NCBI RefSeq assembly: GCF_027595985.1
Contig: NC_073304.1
Coordinates: 216,303,500 to 216,367,499 of the forward strand
Reading direction: 5' to 3'
DNA: 64,000 bases
Source of the DNA: Sorex araneus
Taxonomy: Eukaryota; Chordata; Mammalia; Eulipotyphla; Soricidae
Position numbers and translations under genes: made by a program. Below are positions 11,584-22,261 of this stretch, one piece after another (position 1 is the stretch's first letter; each line of letters opens with the position of its first letter). Below the pieces are notes generated by a model, which worked only from the letters and a program-made list of their open reading frames with translations, was not told where the DNA came from and ran no database searches.

Positions 11584-11961
11584 GGGGTGAAGGTTCTTGA
11601 TTAACTGTTCAGAATGCCCTGGGGCTTTCCAAAGTTTCCTTCTGAAGAGTTCTCTGAAGGCATAGCTGTTGCTCTTTGAGGACCACACTGAGAACCAGCC
11701 AGGAGGCCCCACCTCCACTGCACCGCTCACCCCCCCTTCACCCCTATCTTACAGCTTGGCCTCCTGCTAAGACAGCTTCCCTGGCAAGGCCCTGTGGGCC
11801 GGGCCACACCCTGGAGCATGCACGGATGCTCTGAGCCTCTCAAACCCCCACTGCGCCACTGCCACCCAGCGCCCCTTCCCAGGGAGGACCTGCGAATGAC
11901 CACAGTGAAGGCCCCTGAGCTGAATCCCTGATGCCCAGGGAGGAGAAGCAAAGAGGTGAGG

Positions 11962-12127
11962 GAGGACGGAAGCGATAGCACAGCGGGTAGGGAGTTTGCC
12001 TTGCACGTGGCTGACCTGGGTTCAATCCCCGGCATCCCATATGGTCTCCCAAGCACTGTCAGGAGTAATTTCTGAGTGCAGAGTAACCCCTGAGCATCGC
12101 TGAGTGTGACCCAAAAGCACAAAAAAG
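11962..12127 (+). mobile_element. SINE, plus strand
   Basis: 'gcgatagcacagcgggtaggg' head, 'ggttcaatcccc' B box and 'gtgtgacccaaaa' end. Confidence 0.92.
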
Positions 12128-12607
12128 AGGGGAGGGAACTTCCCAACAGCTCCCTCCCTACGGGCTGGCCTCCTGGGGCCAGACTTGGGAGAGGGGCTGG
12201 TGAGTACAGCCCAGGGGCGTCCATGCTGCTCCCAGCCACTGCCTTTCCCCTTAGTCCCACGGGCATTAGAATTGGCCTGGCTGGGGCCCGGGGGCTGCGC
12301 CGTGGCTAACAGCATCCACTCACAGAGACCCTGAGTTCAATCCCTGCTTCTGCCCACATAAGCACAGCCGGGTCCCTGAGGTCCTGCTGCAAAGAGGTGT
12401 GTGATCTCCGCTGCCCAGACAAGTGTGTGCAAGTGCTGTAACTGATCTGGCCCCTGCCACCCCAGCAGGCTCTGTGAGAGCACCCCAACCGGGAGTGTGG
12501 GGACCCCAGGTCATCCCAAGAGCGGCAAAGGGAAGAGGAGAGAAGCAAAGCAGAGAACAGCAGCATGGGCCTGGGGGAGAGTAGAGGGGGCCCCAATCTT
12601 CCTTCTT
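12128..12607. other. Unique sequence
   Basis: No coding signal. A faint SINE-like trace ('gagttcaatccctgc') lies at about 12290-12360 but is too decayed to call. Confidence 0.4.
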
Positions 12608-12722
12608 AGTTATTTGATTTGGGGGGTCATACCCAGGGGTGCCAGGGCTTACTCCTGGCTCTGCGCTCAGGGGTCACAGAGGCACAAGGCCAGTGCCTTA
12701 TCCCTGTGCTATCTCTCTGCCC
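12608..12722 (-). mobile_element. Truncated SINE, minus strand
   Basis: 'gggggtcatacccag' to 'ctatctctctgcccc'; the central body is missing. Confidence 0.7.
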
Positions 12723-12914
12723 CTCCATCTTCCTTCTTTACAGCTGGGACCATACCCCCTGAGGTGGAAGAGGGGTGAATGCACCAGGAATGAAGAGATG
12801 GAAGGCAAGGGGAGTGGAGGACAAATAGAAATGGAGGAAGAGAGAGAGAGAAAAAAAAAGAAGAAGAAGAAAAGTGCCTGCCAGAGGCAGGTGGTAGGGT
12901 GGGGGCAGGAGGGA

Positions 12915-13042
12915 AACTGGGGACATTGGTGGTGGGAAAAGGACACTGGTGAAGGGTGTTGGAAAGTGTTCCAGTATGACTAAAACCCAATCATGAACAA
13001 CCTTGTAACTGTCATCTCACTATAATCCAATTTTTAAAAATC
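12915..13042 (+). mobile_element. Retroposon 3' end, probable L1 3' UTR
   Basis: Contains 'acattggtggtggga', 'aaacccaatcatgaacaac' and 'ttgtaactgt', shared with the copies near 15.7-16.0, 21.3, 22.4, 56.8 and 63.9 kb. Several copies end in AATAAA plus an A-rich tail. L1 is the likeliest source. Confidence 0.7.
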
Positions 13043-13119
13043 TTGTTTCAAGTAAAATTCAAACAACAACAAAAAATAAAATAAATGTCCATTGATGGAT
13101 GAATCAAAAAAAAAGTAGA

Positions 13120-13308
13120 GGGGCTGGAGCAATAGCACAGCGGGTAGGGCATTTGCCTTGCACGCGGCTGATCCAGGTTCGATTTCCAGCATCCCATATA
13201 GCATATGGTCCCCTGAGCATCGCCAGGAGTAATTCCTGAGTGCATGAGCCAGGAGTAACCCCTGTGCATCAACGGGTGTGACCCAAAAAGAAAAAAAAAA
13301 AAAAGAAA
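13120..13308 (+). mobile_element. SINE, plus strand, with target-site duplication
   Basis: Intact head and tail. The flanks share AAAAAGTAGAGG (about 13113 and 13306), consistent with target-primed insertion. Confidence 0.94.
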
Positions 13309-13399
13309 AAGTAGAGGAGAGCAAAGGTGGCAGGTGAGGAAAGCAGGAGGAGGGTGCTGGAGAGAGGGGCTGGGGTGAGGGAGGTGAGAGAAACTAAAA

Positions 13400-13595
13400 G
13401 AACCAGGGGATGGAGAGATGCTTGGGCAGGGTGCTTGCTTTGTACGCATCTGACCTCGGTGACTCAGGTTTGATCCTCGGCATCCCATATTGTCCCATGA
13501 GCACTGTCATGAGTAATTCCTGAGTACAGAGCCAGGGGTAACCCCTGAGCATCACTGGGTGTGATCCCAAAACCAAAAAATATTTAAGAAAGAGA
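13400..13595 (+). mobile_element. SINE, plus strand, diverged
   Basis: 'ggttt' B box and 'ggcatcccatattgtcccatgagcact' core with many substitutions; tail is interrupted A-rich. Confidence 0.85.
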
Positions 13596-13971
13596 AATGG
13601 AGAGAGAAAGATGATGAGAGGGGCCCTGATCAATAAGGGAAAGAAGGAAAATCATCTGGCTCTATCTTTGGGAGGACATATTGCCAGCCTTGAGGGCCCA
13701 GGTGGACCACAGCCGAACCCCAGCAGAACCACACCCAGATGGGCTTGGGTCTCTGGCTCCATCATCTCATTCATATTTTGAAGAACAGGAAAGACGCCTC
13801 CCTGGGCCAGCAGCCTTCTTGGCTGAAGCCATTGTGGTTTCTTGGGAAACTGGTGAATGGGGCCAGGATCGTCACCTGGTCTGTCTGACCCTCTCCAGCA
13901 CATAGCAGCCATCTCCCTGCCACCCAACGTGAAAGCAATCACCTGAGGACTAGGAAATTAAGGAGGATTCA
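13596..13971. other. Unique sequence
   Basis: No coding or repeat signal recognised. Confidence 0.4.
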
Positions 13972-14152
13972 GGGGCTGGAGCGATAGCACAGCGGGTAGG
14001 GCGTTTGCTTTGCACGCAGCCAACCCGGGTTCTATTCGCAGCATCCCATATGGTCCACTGAGCACCGCCAGGAGTGGTTCCTGAGTGCATGAGCCAGAAG
14101 TAACCCCTGTGAATAGCCGGGTGTGACCCGCCCAAAGAAAGAAAAGCAAAAA
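13972..14152 (+). mobile_element. SINE, plus strand, with target-site duplication
   Basis: Intact copy flanked by AGGAGGATTC (about 13962) and AGGGAGGATTC (about 14160). Confidence 0.94.
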
Positions 14153-14164
14153 AAGAAATCAGGG

Positions 14165-14830
14165 AGGATTCTTCTACTGTACTGGTGGGAATGAAAAGTC
14201 GCTCCACAGCCATGAGTAAGAGTTTTGACAGTTCCCCAGTTCCCCAAAAAAGTTAAACGCAGAATTCTTCCTTGACGCAGGAATCCAGGTGAATGGCCGA
14301 GTGTCAGGAGAAGTAGCAAGTTTATACCCAGACAATGATATGAGCCTTGTTTATTAAAAGGGACCGGGGCTCACACATACTCCAATGTGGGTGAATACTG
14401 AAGATGTGACGCTTGTGGAGTCAAAGGGTGCCATTGTGTGTGACTCCATCGAAGTAGGTAAATCCATGGAGATTTGCAGGAGGTGCAAACGAGTCCATGT
14501 TTGTGGGGTACAAGTGTCCTTTGGAGGGGGTCGTTATACAACATGGGACATGGGCTAAATGCCCCTGAGTTGTTCATTTTATTTGGGTTTGTTATTGTTT
14601 TTGCTTGAGGTCACACCCGGCAATGCTCAGGACTTATATCTGGCTCTGCACTCAGTAATCACTCCTGGCAGTGCTCAGGGGACCATATGGGATGCCGGGG
14701 ATCGAACCAATGTTGGCTGCCGTGCAAGTCAAGCACCTTAGCTGCTGTACAATTGCTCCGGTCCCAACTGTTCACTTTATAACTGTCAGTTTCATGTTAT
14801 ATGATTTCATCTCAATGAAACGAAGGGAAT
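14165..14830 (+). mobile_element. Ancient L1 3' region, split by a SINE
   Basis: Eroded mammalian L1 3'-end text reads 5' to 3': 'ctggtgggaatgaaaa', 'ttttgacagttcc', 'aaaaaagttaaacgcagaa', and at the end 'gttatatgatttcatctcaatgaaa'. It is interrupted by the SINE at 14578-14765. Confidence 0.6.
14578..14765 (-). mobile_element. SINE, minus strand, inserted in ancient L1
   Basis: The flanks repeat TGTTCAYTTTAT (about 14570 and 14769), so the SINE is younger than the L1 it splits. Confidence 0.9.
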
Positions 14831-15279
14831 TGTATCAGCTTCAGGCCCGGCTTCAGATCTGAAGGCCCTTCGCCTTCTTTGCAAATGAACCCTCATGCCC
14901 ACGTGGGCCCTGGCCTTATGCTCCAGGGCCCCTCGTGTGTGCTCTCAGACCCAGGAGGCTGTTTTCTGGGCCCGGACTGCACCCCGACAGCCTTCTCTAC
15001 TTGACTCCCACCCCACAGGAGTCCCCCATTTGGGTTCTTGCTTCTGATCCTCAGCTCCCATCCTGCCATCTGCCCCAGTGGCAGACCCACCCCTCCTGAT
15101 CCTCTTGTTCCAAATATAGCTTGCAAAGTCTTCCAGTTCTCTTTCCCACAGATGATTTTCAACGCCCCCTTTTGGGCCCCTGCTCTCGACAATCTCACAC
15201 TCCCCTCCTTCCAGTCTTCTCTCTCTGCCTGAGCCCAGGGCTCCAGAGGCAAGGGGACAGGGATTCCAGATGAATCAGA
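14831..15279. other. Unique sequence
   Basis: No recognisable gene or repeat; frames on both strands are short. Confidence 0.4.
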
Positions 15280-15640
15280 CATTTTTTTTTTGTTTCTGTT
15301 TTGGGGCCACACCTGGCAGTGTTCAAGACTGATTCCTGGCTCTGTGCTCAGGAATCACTCCTAATGGAGTCAGGGGACTGTATGGGGTACCAGGGATTAA
15401 ATCTGGCCAGGCTCGAGGCTGGAGAGAGCACAGCGGGTAGGGTCTTGCACGCGGCTGACCCGGGTTCGATTCCCAGCATCCCATATGGTCCCCTGAGCAC
15501 CACCAGGGGTAATTCCTGAGTGCAGAGCCAGGAGTGGCCCCTGTGCATTGCCAGGTGTGACCCAAAAAAGCCAAAAAAAAAAATCTGGCTAGGCTCTGTC
15601 AAGGCAAGCACCTTACCTGCTGTGCTATTTCTCCAGCCCC
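15280..15640 (-). mobile_element. Host SINE, minus strand, split by a second SINE
   Basis: Body at 15283-15414 and head at 15581-15640 ('ctgctgtgctatttctccagcccc') belong to one old copy opened by the insertion at 15415-15580. Confidence 0.92.
15415..15580 (+). mobile_element. SINE inside a SINE, plus strand, 16-bp duplication
   Basis: It is flanked by AAATCTGGCCAGGCTC (15399-15414) and AAATCTGGCTAGGCTC (15581-15596), one mismatch. This is a clear target-site duplication proving nested insertion. Confidence 0.96.
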
Positions 15641-15689
15641 GGAATCAGGCGTATTTACTATCCCACTGTCCCGGTTTTAAAACTTCTCT

Positions 15690-16065
15690 AGACAAAGAGA
15701 GAGAGTGTGTACATTGGTGAAGGGACAGGTATTAGAACATTATATGACTGAGGGGATGGAGTGATAGTACAGCAGGTAGGGTGTTTGCCTTGCACACAAC
15801 TAACCCAGGTTCAATCCCCAGTACCCCATATGGTACCCTGAGCACCGCCAGGAGTAATTCCTGAATGCAGAGCCAGAAGTAACCCCCGGGCATTGCCGGG
15901 TGTGACCCAACAAGGAAAATAGAAAAAAAGAACATTATATGACTGAATGACTTATACGACTGAACCTACATGACTGAAACCCAATCGTGAACAACTTTGT
16001 AACTATGTATCTCAACTTTGTAACTATGTATCTCACTGTGATCTAATTAAAATTAATTAATTAAT
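15690..16065 (+). mobile_element. Retroposon 3' end (probable L1), split by a SINE
   Basis: 'gtacattggtgaaggg' precedes the insertion. 'actgaaacccaatcgtgaacaac' and 'ctcactgtgatctaatt' follow it, with a short local duplication of 'aactttgtaactatgtatctc' at about 15988-16034. Confidence 0.75.
15752..15929 (+). mobile_element. SINE, plus strand, 17-bp duplication
   Basis: GAACATTATATGACTGA occurs at 15735-15751 and again at 15930-15946, both inside the L1-type 3' end. Confidence 0.95.
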
Positions 16066-16087
16066 TAAAACAAAATAAAGTGCCTCT

Positions 16088-16248
16088 AAGGCCAGAGCAA
16101 TAGTATAGCAGGTAGGGTGTTTGCCTTGCATGTGTCGGGCCCAGGTTAGATTCCCGGCGTCTCATATGGCCCGTTGAGCCCACCAGGGATGATTCCTAAG
16201 TGCATATTCTGGAGTAAGCCTGAGCACCACTGGCTGTAGCCCCAAAAC
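16088..16248 (+). mobile_element. SINE, plus strand, diverged
   Basis: 'gagcaatagtatagcaggtaggg' head, 'ggttagattccc' B box and 'ggctgtagccccaaaac' end. The RTE-tailed SINE abuts its tail. Confidence 0.85.
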
Positions 16249-16478
16249 TTTAGCACTGTAGCACTGTTGTCCCATTGTTCATCGATCTGCTCGAGCGGGC
16301 ACCAGTAACATCTCCATTGTGAGACTTGCTGTTACTGTTTTTGGCATATTGAATACACCACGATTCAATGGCAGAGCTTGCCAGGTTCTGCCGTGCAGGC
16401 GGGATACTCTCAGTAGCTTGCCGGGCTCTCCGAGAGGGATGGAGGAATCGAACCCAGGTCAGCTGTGCTATCAGCCCC
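16249..16478 (-). mobile_element. RTE-tailed SINE branch, near full length, minus strand
   Basis: Read on the minus strand, the head complement ('gctatcagcccc') leads into a body with 'gagagcccggcaagctact' and then the segment at 16282-16318, which matches the 3' end of the RTE LINE at 33077-33113. It ends in an ACAGTGCT-type short tandem tail instead of poly(A). CCCCAAAAC occurs on both sides, but part of that is shared head sequence, so the duplication is ambiguous. Confidence 0.88.
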
Positions 16479-16509
16479 AAAACAAAAAACAAAAATAATT
16501 AAAATGCAA

Positions 16510-16670
16510 TGGGGGGCAGAGATATAGTACAGTGGGCAGGGTACTTGCCTTGCACCCCACCAACCTATGTTCAATTCCTGGCCCATTTGGCTCTTTGAGC
16601 ACTGCTAGGAGTGATCCCTAAGCACAGAGTCAGGAGTAAGCACTAAGTACTGTGTGGGGTGTAGTAAAAA
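16510..16670 (+). mobile_element. Old SINE, plus strand
   Basis: 'gatatagtacagtgggcagggtacttgccttgca' and 'gttcaattcctgg' remain, with a diverged 3' half. Confidence 0.75.
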
Positions 16671-16676
16671 AAAATG

Positions 16677-16850
16677 GGGGCTGGAGTGATAGCACAGCTG
16701 GTAGGGCGTTTGCCTTGCACGCAGCCGACCCGGGTTCGAATCCCAGCATCCCATATGGTCCCCTGAGCACCGCCAGGAGTAATTCCTGAGTGCAGAGCCA
16801 GGAGTAACCCCTGTGCATCGCCGGGTGTGACCCAAAAAGGAAAAAAAATC
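16677..16850 (+). mobile_element. SINE, plus strand, well preserved
   Basis: The copy is close to consensus, with A box TAGCACAGCTGG and B box GGTTCGAATCC. Confidence 0.95.
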
Positions 16851-16979
16851 AAAACTTAAAATAAATAAAACTAAAATTTAATGGGTCTAGGTATATGACG
16901 GAACAGGAAAGCACCTTCCTTGCACATAAGAGACCTAGATTGAAACTCTGATATTACAAAATAACTATATAAATAATAT

Positions 16980-17165
16980 CTGGGGTCAGGGTGATAGTAC
17001 AGCGGGTAAAGAGCTTGCCTTGCATATGGCTGACCCAGGTTCAATCCCTAGCATCACATATATATGGTCCCCTGAGCATCGCCAAGAGCATCCCTGAGTG
17101 CAGAGGCAGGAGAAACCCCTGAGCATCGCTGGATGTGTCCCAAAAACGAAAATAAATAAATAAAA
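16980..17165 (+). mobile_element. SINE, plus strand
   Basis: 'gtgatagtacagcgggtaaagag' head and an A-rich tail with AAATAAATAAATA. A decayed SINE trace precedes it at about 16875-16955. Confidence 0.9.
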
Positions 17166-17331
17166 TAATAGCACCAGAGAGTTTGAGAAGCACTACCCTA
17201 AGAATCCCTTTCCCTCGGGGGAAGTCCTCAGCTGCTCAGTAAATATCTTTGTGAGCCATCCAAGGCCCTCCCTGGTGCTGTCCCTTAGAGCAGATGTGGA
17301 TTGCACATATGCATCCTAACGTACCTCTGTC

Positions 17332-17514
17332 TTTTTTTTTTTTTTTTTGGCTTTTTAGGTCACACCCGGCAATGCTCAGGGCTGACTCCTGGCTCTGCAC
17401 TCAGGAATCACCCCTGGCGGTGCTCGGTGGACCATATGGGATACTGGGAATCAAACCCAGGTTGGCTGCGTGCAAGGCAAACGCCCTACCCGCTGTGCTA
17501 TCGCTCCAGCCCCA
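17332..17514 (-). mobile_element. SINE, minus strand
   Basis: Long T-run and full body to 'ctgtgctatcgctccagcccc'. Confidence 0.95.
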
Positions 17515-17857
17515 CATATCCCTATCTTGCCTTCCCTCCCCACTTCCTGCCTTTCTCCCTACTAAGGGGCTGGCCTCTCATTTCTCTGCTCCGTGGATGC
17601 TGACGCCTTCTTCCAGGCTCTGCTTGATTCCATTTCCTTCCGGAAACCCTCCCAGGCCCTCCCCTATTCTCCTGGCATATGGCACCTTCTAGGAGAGATG
17701 CCTCTCCCCTAGGCCTTCATGACACCAATTTAGCTCAAGGGACACAGCTTTGGTCCTGGGGGTGTTCCTCACCTGTCCAGAGGGTCCATGATGCCGGGGG
17801 CTGATCTTTACCTGCATGTCCACCTCTTCTTTGCTGGGTCTCCTCCTTCTCCTCCTC
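17515..17857. other. Unique sequence
   Basis: C/T-rich with a run of CTCCTCCTACTT at about 17845-17870. No gene signal. Confidence 0.4.
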
Positions 17858-18020
17858 CTACTTCTTCTCCTCCTCTGTCTTCCTGCTTTTGGACCACACC
17901 TGGCAGAGCTTGGGGCTTATTCCTGGTTCTGTGCTCAGGAATCACTCCTGGAAGGGCTTAGAGGACCATATATAGTGCTGGGGATCAAACCTGGCTTGGC
18001 TGTCTGCAAGGCAAGCCCCT
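17858..18020 (-). mobile_element. SINE, minus strand, whose head grew into a minisatellite
   Basis: The body is intact from 'ttggaccacacctgg' to 'gcaaggcaagcccct'. Its last segment, normally about 20 bp covering the A box, continues directly into the tandem array at 18021-18236. Confidence 0.88.
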
Positions 18021-18236
18021 TGTCCGCTGTATCATCTCTGTCCGCTGTATCATCTCTGTCCGCTGTATCATCTCTGTCCACTGTACCATCTCTGTCCACT
18101 GTACCATCCCTGTCCACTGTACCATCTCTGTCCACTGTACCATCTCTGTCCACTGTACCATCCCTGTCCACTGTACCATCTCTGCCTGCTGTACCATGTC
18201 TGCGTGCTGAACTATGTCTGCATGCTGGACCATCTC
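18021..18236. repeat. 18-bp minisatellite, 12 units, derived from a SINE A-box segment
   Basis: Twelve consecutive 18-bp units of the form TGTCCACTGTACCATCTC. The first three read TGTCCGCTGTATCATCTC, six central units differ at one or two positions, and the last three are more diverged. The unit resembles the SINE head complement 'cgctgtactatcgctc'. Because 18 is divisible by 3, all frames stay open through the array; the resulting Ser/Thr/Val or Asp/Arg repeat peptides are not evidence of a gene. Confidence 0.93.
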
Positions 18237-19985
18237 TCTGCACGCTGGACCTTCTGAGCTTCCAGCTTCTTCCCACTACAGAACCTGGGTCTGTGTCTTG
18301 AGCAGGGAGGCGGGGATGCTCAGCCTGGAGAGGGAGACAGGAAAGCCGTGACTGCCTGTTGCGAAGGAAGGGAGGTGCTTTGGCTCCATGGCGCTTGGCT
18401 CCGGGGTGGTCCTCCCCGTGAGAGTCAGAGGGCTGAGGTGGTCTGGCTCCCAGGAGGCCTGTGGGCATCTCTCAGAGCAGCATCCTTAAACCTGGACTAA
18501 AGGGTGGAGGCCCAGGCCAGCCCGCAGGGCGGCAGGGGCTGGAGCGGGCACCCACGAAGCCACCGTGAGATGGGGAAGGCGGCACCGGATCCACAATGCC
18601 CAGTCGGGAGCTTTACCAGCTTCAAGGTGACCCCCACCCCCACCCCCAGATCTTTGAGGCAGAAAAGACAGAAAGAGGAGTGGCTTCTCATGAGGATGCG
18701 AAAGGCACAGCCCAGGGGAGAGGAGAAAGTCGATCTCAGATGAGTCTGGACCTGACCCCGTCCTGCAGCCCCAGGGCCCGGTGGGATGCCTCCAAGGACC
18801 CCCAGGTCTTCCTCCTGGGCTCTCCACCCACGTGCCTTCCTTCCCCCTGCACCCCCTCTTTCTCCAAGCCGCCTCCCCTCAGCAGCACCAGAGAGAGCAC
18901 AGGGAGAGCCTGCAGGGAGGGAGGAGGAGGGAGGTGGGAAGAGGCCCCAGACTCCAGCTCAGGCTTCGGCTCTGTGCGAGCAAAGTAGGCCAGTTGGGAA
19001 TATGTCACGGATATTTTCGACATCCCCATCTGTACTTGAGCTTTGTGACGGCCAAGTGGGGCGGAGCCAGGGCCGTCCCTGCCGGAGGAGGGGACACCTG
19101 CCCCCACCTCCGGGGCTCCCAGCCCACACAGGGGCTGGGCGCACGCCCAGGGGGCCCTGGTGGGGATAGCCAGGAATCCAGCTGCTGAGAGGGGCATGCC
19201 TGCAGGGCAGCGCGGTCTGAAGTCTCCCCCGGGGAGTGGAAGCTGCCCAGTGGGACCGTGGGCGTCACCTCCTGCCTCCCAACAGCCTGCTCGCTGTGGG
19301 GTGTGTGTGAGCACTGAGGAAGGAGCAATTGGTCCTGCTGGCAGAGGCAATCTGGGAAAGCTTCTCGGAAAGGCAACAGGTATTTGAGGAGCATGCACAA
19401 TGCCAACTTCAATCCCTGGGATCCCCGCCCCCAGCACCGCAGGGCCGAGGTGGGTTGAAGCGTCAGGCCTGAAGGTCTCCCCCTTAAAAGCAACGAGGAT
19501 TTGTTGGGAGGAGAAGACAAAGAGGGTGCTCCAGCCAAGGGGTGTACTTGCACCTCGGGGTGGGGTAGAGGGTTGAGGAGGGGATGGCAGGAGAGACTGG
19601 GGGCGGAGCTAGAGAAGGAGCTACTCACAGTGACTGTCCCCTAAGAAGCAGGTGGGGTGCATCCAGCAGGCCCCCCCGCCAGTGCTCACTTCCAGAGGAT
19701 GTGATTCAGCAGGAAGGTGGGGCTAGGGGCAGGAAGGAGCCGCCCCGGGTGGGCACAGGGTGCAGCCAGCGGGCGGGTACGATGCCCTCCAGGCCACCAG
19801 CCGCCTCGCCCCGTCCTCTCCTCACAGGACACCCCAATTCTTTACTACCAATTTGCAGGTACTTAGAGCTTATGGGGGTCAAAGTCAGGGTGGGGTGCAT
19901 CTGAGACTTTCCCGGCTCTGTGGCTGAGAGCAGCAGCTGTCCCTGAGGTGCCCCCTCCAACGTCCTCCGTCCCTTTCAGCCGACT
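18237..19985. other. Unique GC-rich sequence
   Basis: No convincing exon. Overlapping open frames on both strands at about 18.5-19.6 kb reflect base composition. A less GC-rich block at 18985-19050, containing 'aatatgtcacggatattttcgacatcc', could be a conserved element. Confidence 0.4.
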
Positions 19986-20413
19986 CCCCCCATCAGACCC
20001 TCCCAACTCTAGGAGTAAGCCCTGAACTCCTCTGGGTGTGGCCCCCGAACAAAAACCAAATAACACAGGAGAGGGCCAGGAGCTGGCTCAGTGACCCAGA
20101 GCACCTGCCTGGCAGGCACGAGACCGAGCGGTCCCCAGTGTCGCCTGGACAGTGAGCGGCAGGTCTGTGGCTGTGATGCCCAGAGCAGAAGGTGCTTCCC
20201 AGTCTTGCCCACCAGGCGTGTGCAAGCACAGAACCCAAAGGGTGGGACCCCAGCAAGCACCGCAGCCCAGATGTTCAAAAACCTCAGTTAGGGCATGCTG
20301 AGTGCCTATGTGAGCACTATCGTGACCCTGAGGAGCACCACAGCCCAGCCTGCGAGCCCCAGGCACTGCAACAACAGCAATGAAGAGAAAGGAAGAAGGG
20401 AAATTAAAATCTG

Positions 20414-20540
20414 ATGGGCCAGAGAGGTAGTGCCAGGGTTAGAGCTCTTGCCTTGTATACAGCTGACCCCAGTTCAATTTTGCCAACACATAGGTGATAC
20501 AAAAATGCCAGGTGTGACCCGAAACAAACAAAAATGAAAA
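20414..20540 (+). mobile_element. SINE, plus strand, internally deleted
   Basis: Head and 'ccccagttcaattttgcc' B-box region join almost directly to 'ccaggtgtgacccgaaac', so the central body is lost. An eroded tail of another copy lies at about 20005-20060. Confidence 0.75.
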
Positions 20541-20549
20541 TGAGAAGAT

Positions 20550-20905
20550 TGGGGCCTGAGTGACAGTACAGGGGCTGGAGAGATAGCACAGTGGGTAGGG
20601 CGTTTGCCTTGCACATGCCTGACCCGGGTTCAATTCCCAGCATCCCATATGGTCCCCTGAGCAGCACCAGGGGTAATTCCTGAGTGCAGAGCCAGGAGTA
20701 ACCCCTATGCATCGCCAGGTGTGACCCCCCCCCCAAAAAAAAAAAACCAGAGCGACAGTAAAGCAGGTAGGGCATTTGCCTTGCCATCAGCTGACCTGAG
20801 TTCAACCTCTGGAACCTCATATGGTCCCCTGAGCCTGTTAGGAGTGATCCCTGAGCACAGAGCCAGAAATAAGCTCTGAGCATAGCCACGTGTGACACAA
20901 AAGCA
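20550..20905 (+). mobile_element. Host SINE, plus strand, split in its head
   Basis: The first about 20 bp ('gggcctgagtgacagtaca') and the rest (20746-20905) belong to one copy opened within its A box. Confidence 0.85.
20571..20745 (+). mobile_element. SINE inside the A box of another SINE
   Basis: A near-consensus copy flanked by GAGTGACAGTA (about 20557) and GAGCGACAGTA (about 20751). The insertion would have disabled the older copy's pol III promoter. Confidence 0.88.
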
Positions 20906-20909
20906 GAGA

Positions 20910-20984
<75 letters not shown>
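20904..20984. repeat. (GA)n microsatellite
   Basis: About 40 GA units grown from the A-rich end of the preceding SINE. Confidence 0.95.
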
Positions 20985-20988
<4 letters not shown>

Positions 20989-21021
20989 AGAATAAATAAA
21001 ATGATACTCAAAGATATTGGA

Positions 21022-21184
21022 TTTTTTTCTGTTGTTGGTATTTTAGTTTTGGGGTCAACACCAGGCAGTTCTTAGGGATTACTTCCGGCAGGGCTCAGGG
21101 GACCATAAGCAGTTACAGGGAGCAAACCAGGGTCAGCTTCATGCAAAGCAAATTTCTCACTTGCTGTACAATCTCTCCGGCCAT
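21022..21184 (-). mobile_element. Old SINE, minus strand
   Basis: 'tttggggtcaacaccaggca' to 'gctgtacaatctctccggcc'. Confidence 0.8.
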
Positions 21185-21317
21185 CAAACAGAATTCACAT
21201 ACTCTCATTCACTGCTGACAGAGACATAAAATGGTGTAATCATTTTGGAAATCAACTTACCAGTGACTTCAAATGTTAAACTGACATCTACCTTCTTGTC
21301 AGCAATTCTTTTTCTTT

Positions 21318-21886
21318 AAAAAAAAAATTTTATTAGTGAATCACCGTGAGGTACAGTTACAGACTTAGAAAATTTTGTGCTTGCATTTCAGTCATACAAT
21401 GGTCGAGTCCCCATCCCTCCACCACTGCCCATTCTCCACCACCAATGGTCCCAGCATCTCTCCTACCACCCCCACCCCGTCCCCTCCACCCCACCCCACC
21501 TCTGTGGCGGGACATTCCCTTTTGCTCTCTCTCTCTCTGCTTTCAGGTGTTGTGGTTTGCAATAGAGGCATTAAGTGGCCATCATGTTCAGTCTATAGTC
21601 TACTTTCAGCCCACATCTCCCATCCCGAGCGGGACTTCCTAGCACCCTTTACTTGGTGGTCCCTTCTCTATCCGAGCTGCCTTTTCCCCCAGCATGGGAG
21701 GCTGGCTCCTAAGCTGTGGAGTAATCCTCCTGGTACTTCCCTCTACTGTTCTTGGGTGTTAGTCTCCATTTTGTTACTTTATATTCCACAAATGAGTGCA
21801 CTCTTTCTATGTCTGTCCCTCTCTTTCTGATTCAGTTGACTTAACATGATACTTTTCATGTTGATCTACCTATGTGCAAATTTCAG
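21318..21886 (-). mobile_element. L1-type 3' end, minus strand
   Basis: Read on the minus strand it runs from 'gaaatttgcacataggtagatc' through a 'ggtggtggagggatgg' segment to an AATAAAA-containing A-rich end next to the left duplication. It is longer than the other copies of this family in the window. Confidence 0.78.
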
Positions 21887-22075
21887 GGCTGGGGTGATAG
21901 CACAGAGGGTAGGGCGTTTGCCTTGCACACGGCCAACACAGGTCTGATTCCCAGCATCCCATATGGTCCCCCAAGCACCACCAGGAGTCATTCCTGAGTG
22001 CATGAGCCAGAAATAACCCCTGTGCATCGCCAGGTGTGACCCCCAAAAAAAGCAAAAAAATAAATAAATAAAAAG
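21887..22075 (+). mobile_element. SINE, plus strand
   Basis: Intact copy with an AAATAAATAAATA tail. Confidence 0.92.
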
Positions 22076-22076
22076 A

Positions 22077-22235
22077 AAATATCCCACCCAAACAGTGGAG
22101 CCTGGCAAGCTACCCGTGGTGTATTTGATATGACAAAAACCATAACAAGTCTCACAATGGAGATGTTACTGGTGCCCGCTCGAGCAAATCCATGAGCAAC
22201 AGGATGGCAGTGACAGTGACAGTGACATCTTTTCT
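22077..22235 (+). mobile_element. RTE-tailed SINE remnant, plus strand
   Basis: 'cagtggagcctggcaagctaccc' body, then the RTE-matching segment at 22156-22192, ending in (CAGTGA)n. Confidence 0.85.
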
Positions 22236-22261
22236 AACAGCTTTGATCAGCAATTCTTTTT

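Noticed and set aside
16677..16750. Functional tRNA gene suggested by A and B boxes
   Set aside because: The boxes belong to a SINE head; the sequence does not fold as a complete tRNA and is repeated throughout the window.
18021..18236. CRISPR-like array of short repeats
   Set aside because: Units are contiguous with no unique spacers, and the context is mammalian; it is a minisatellite.
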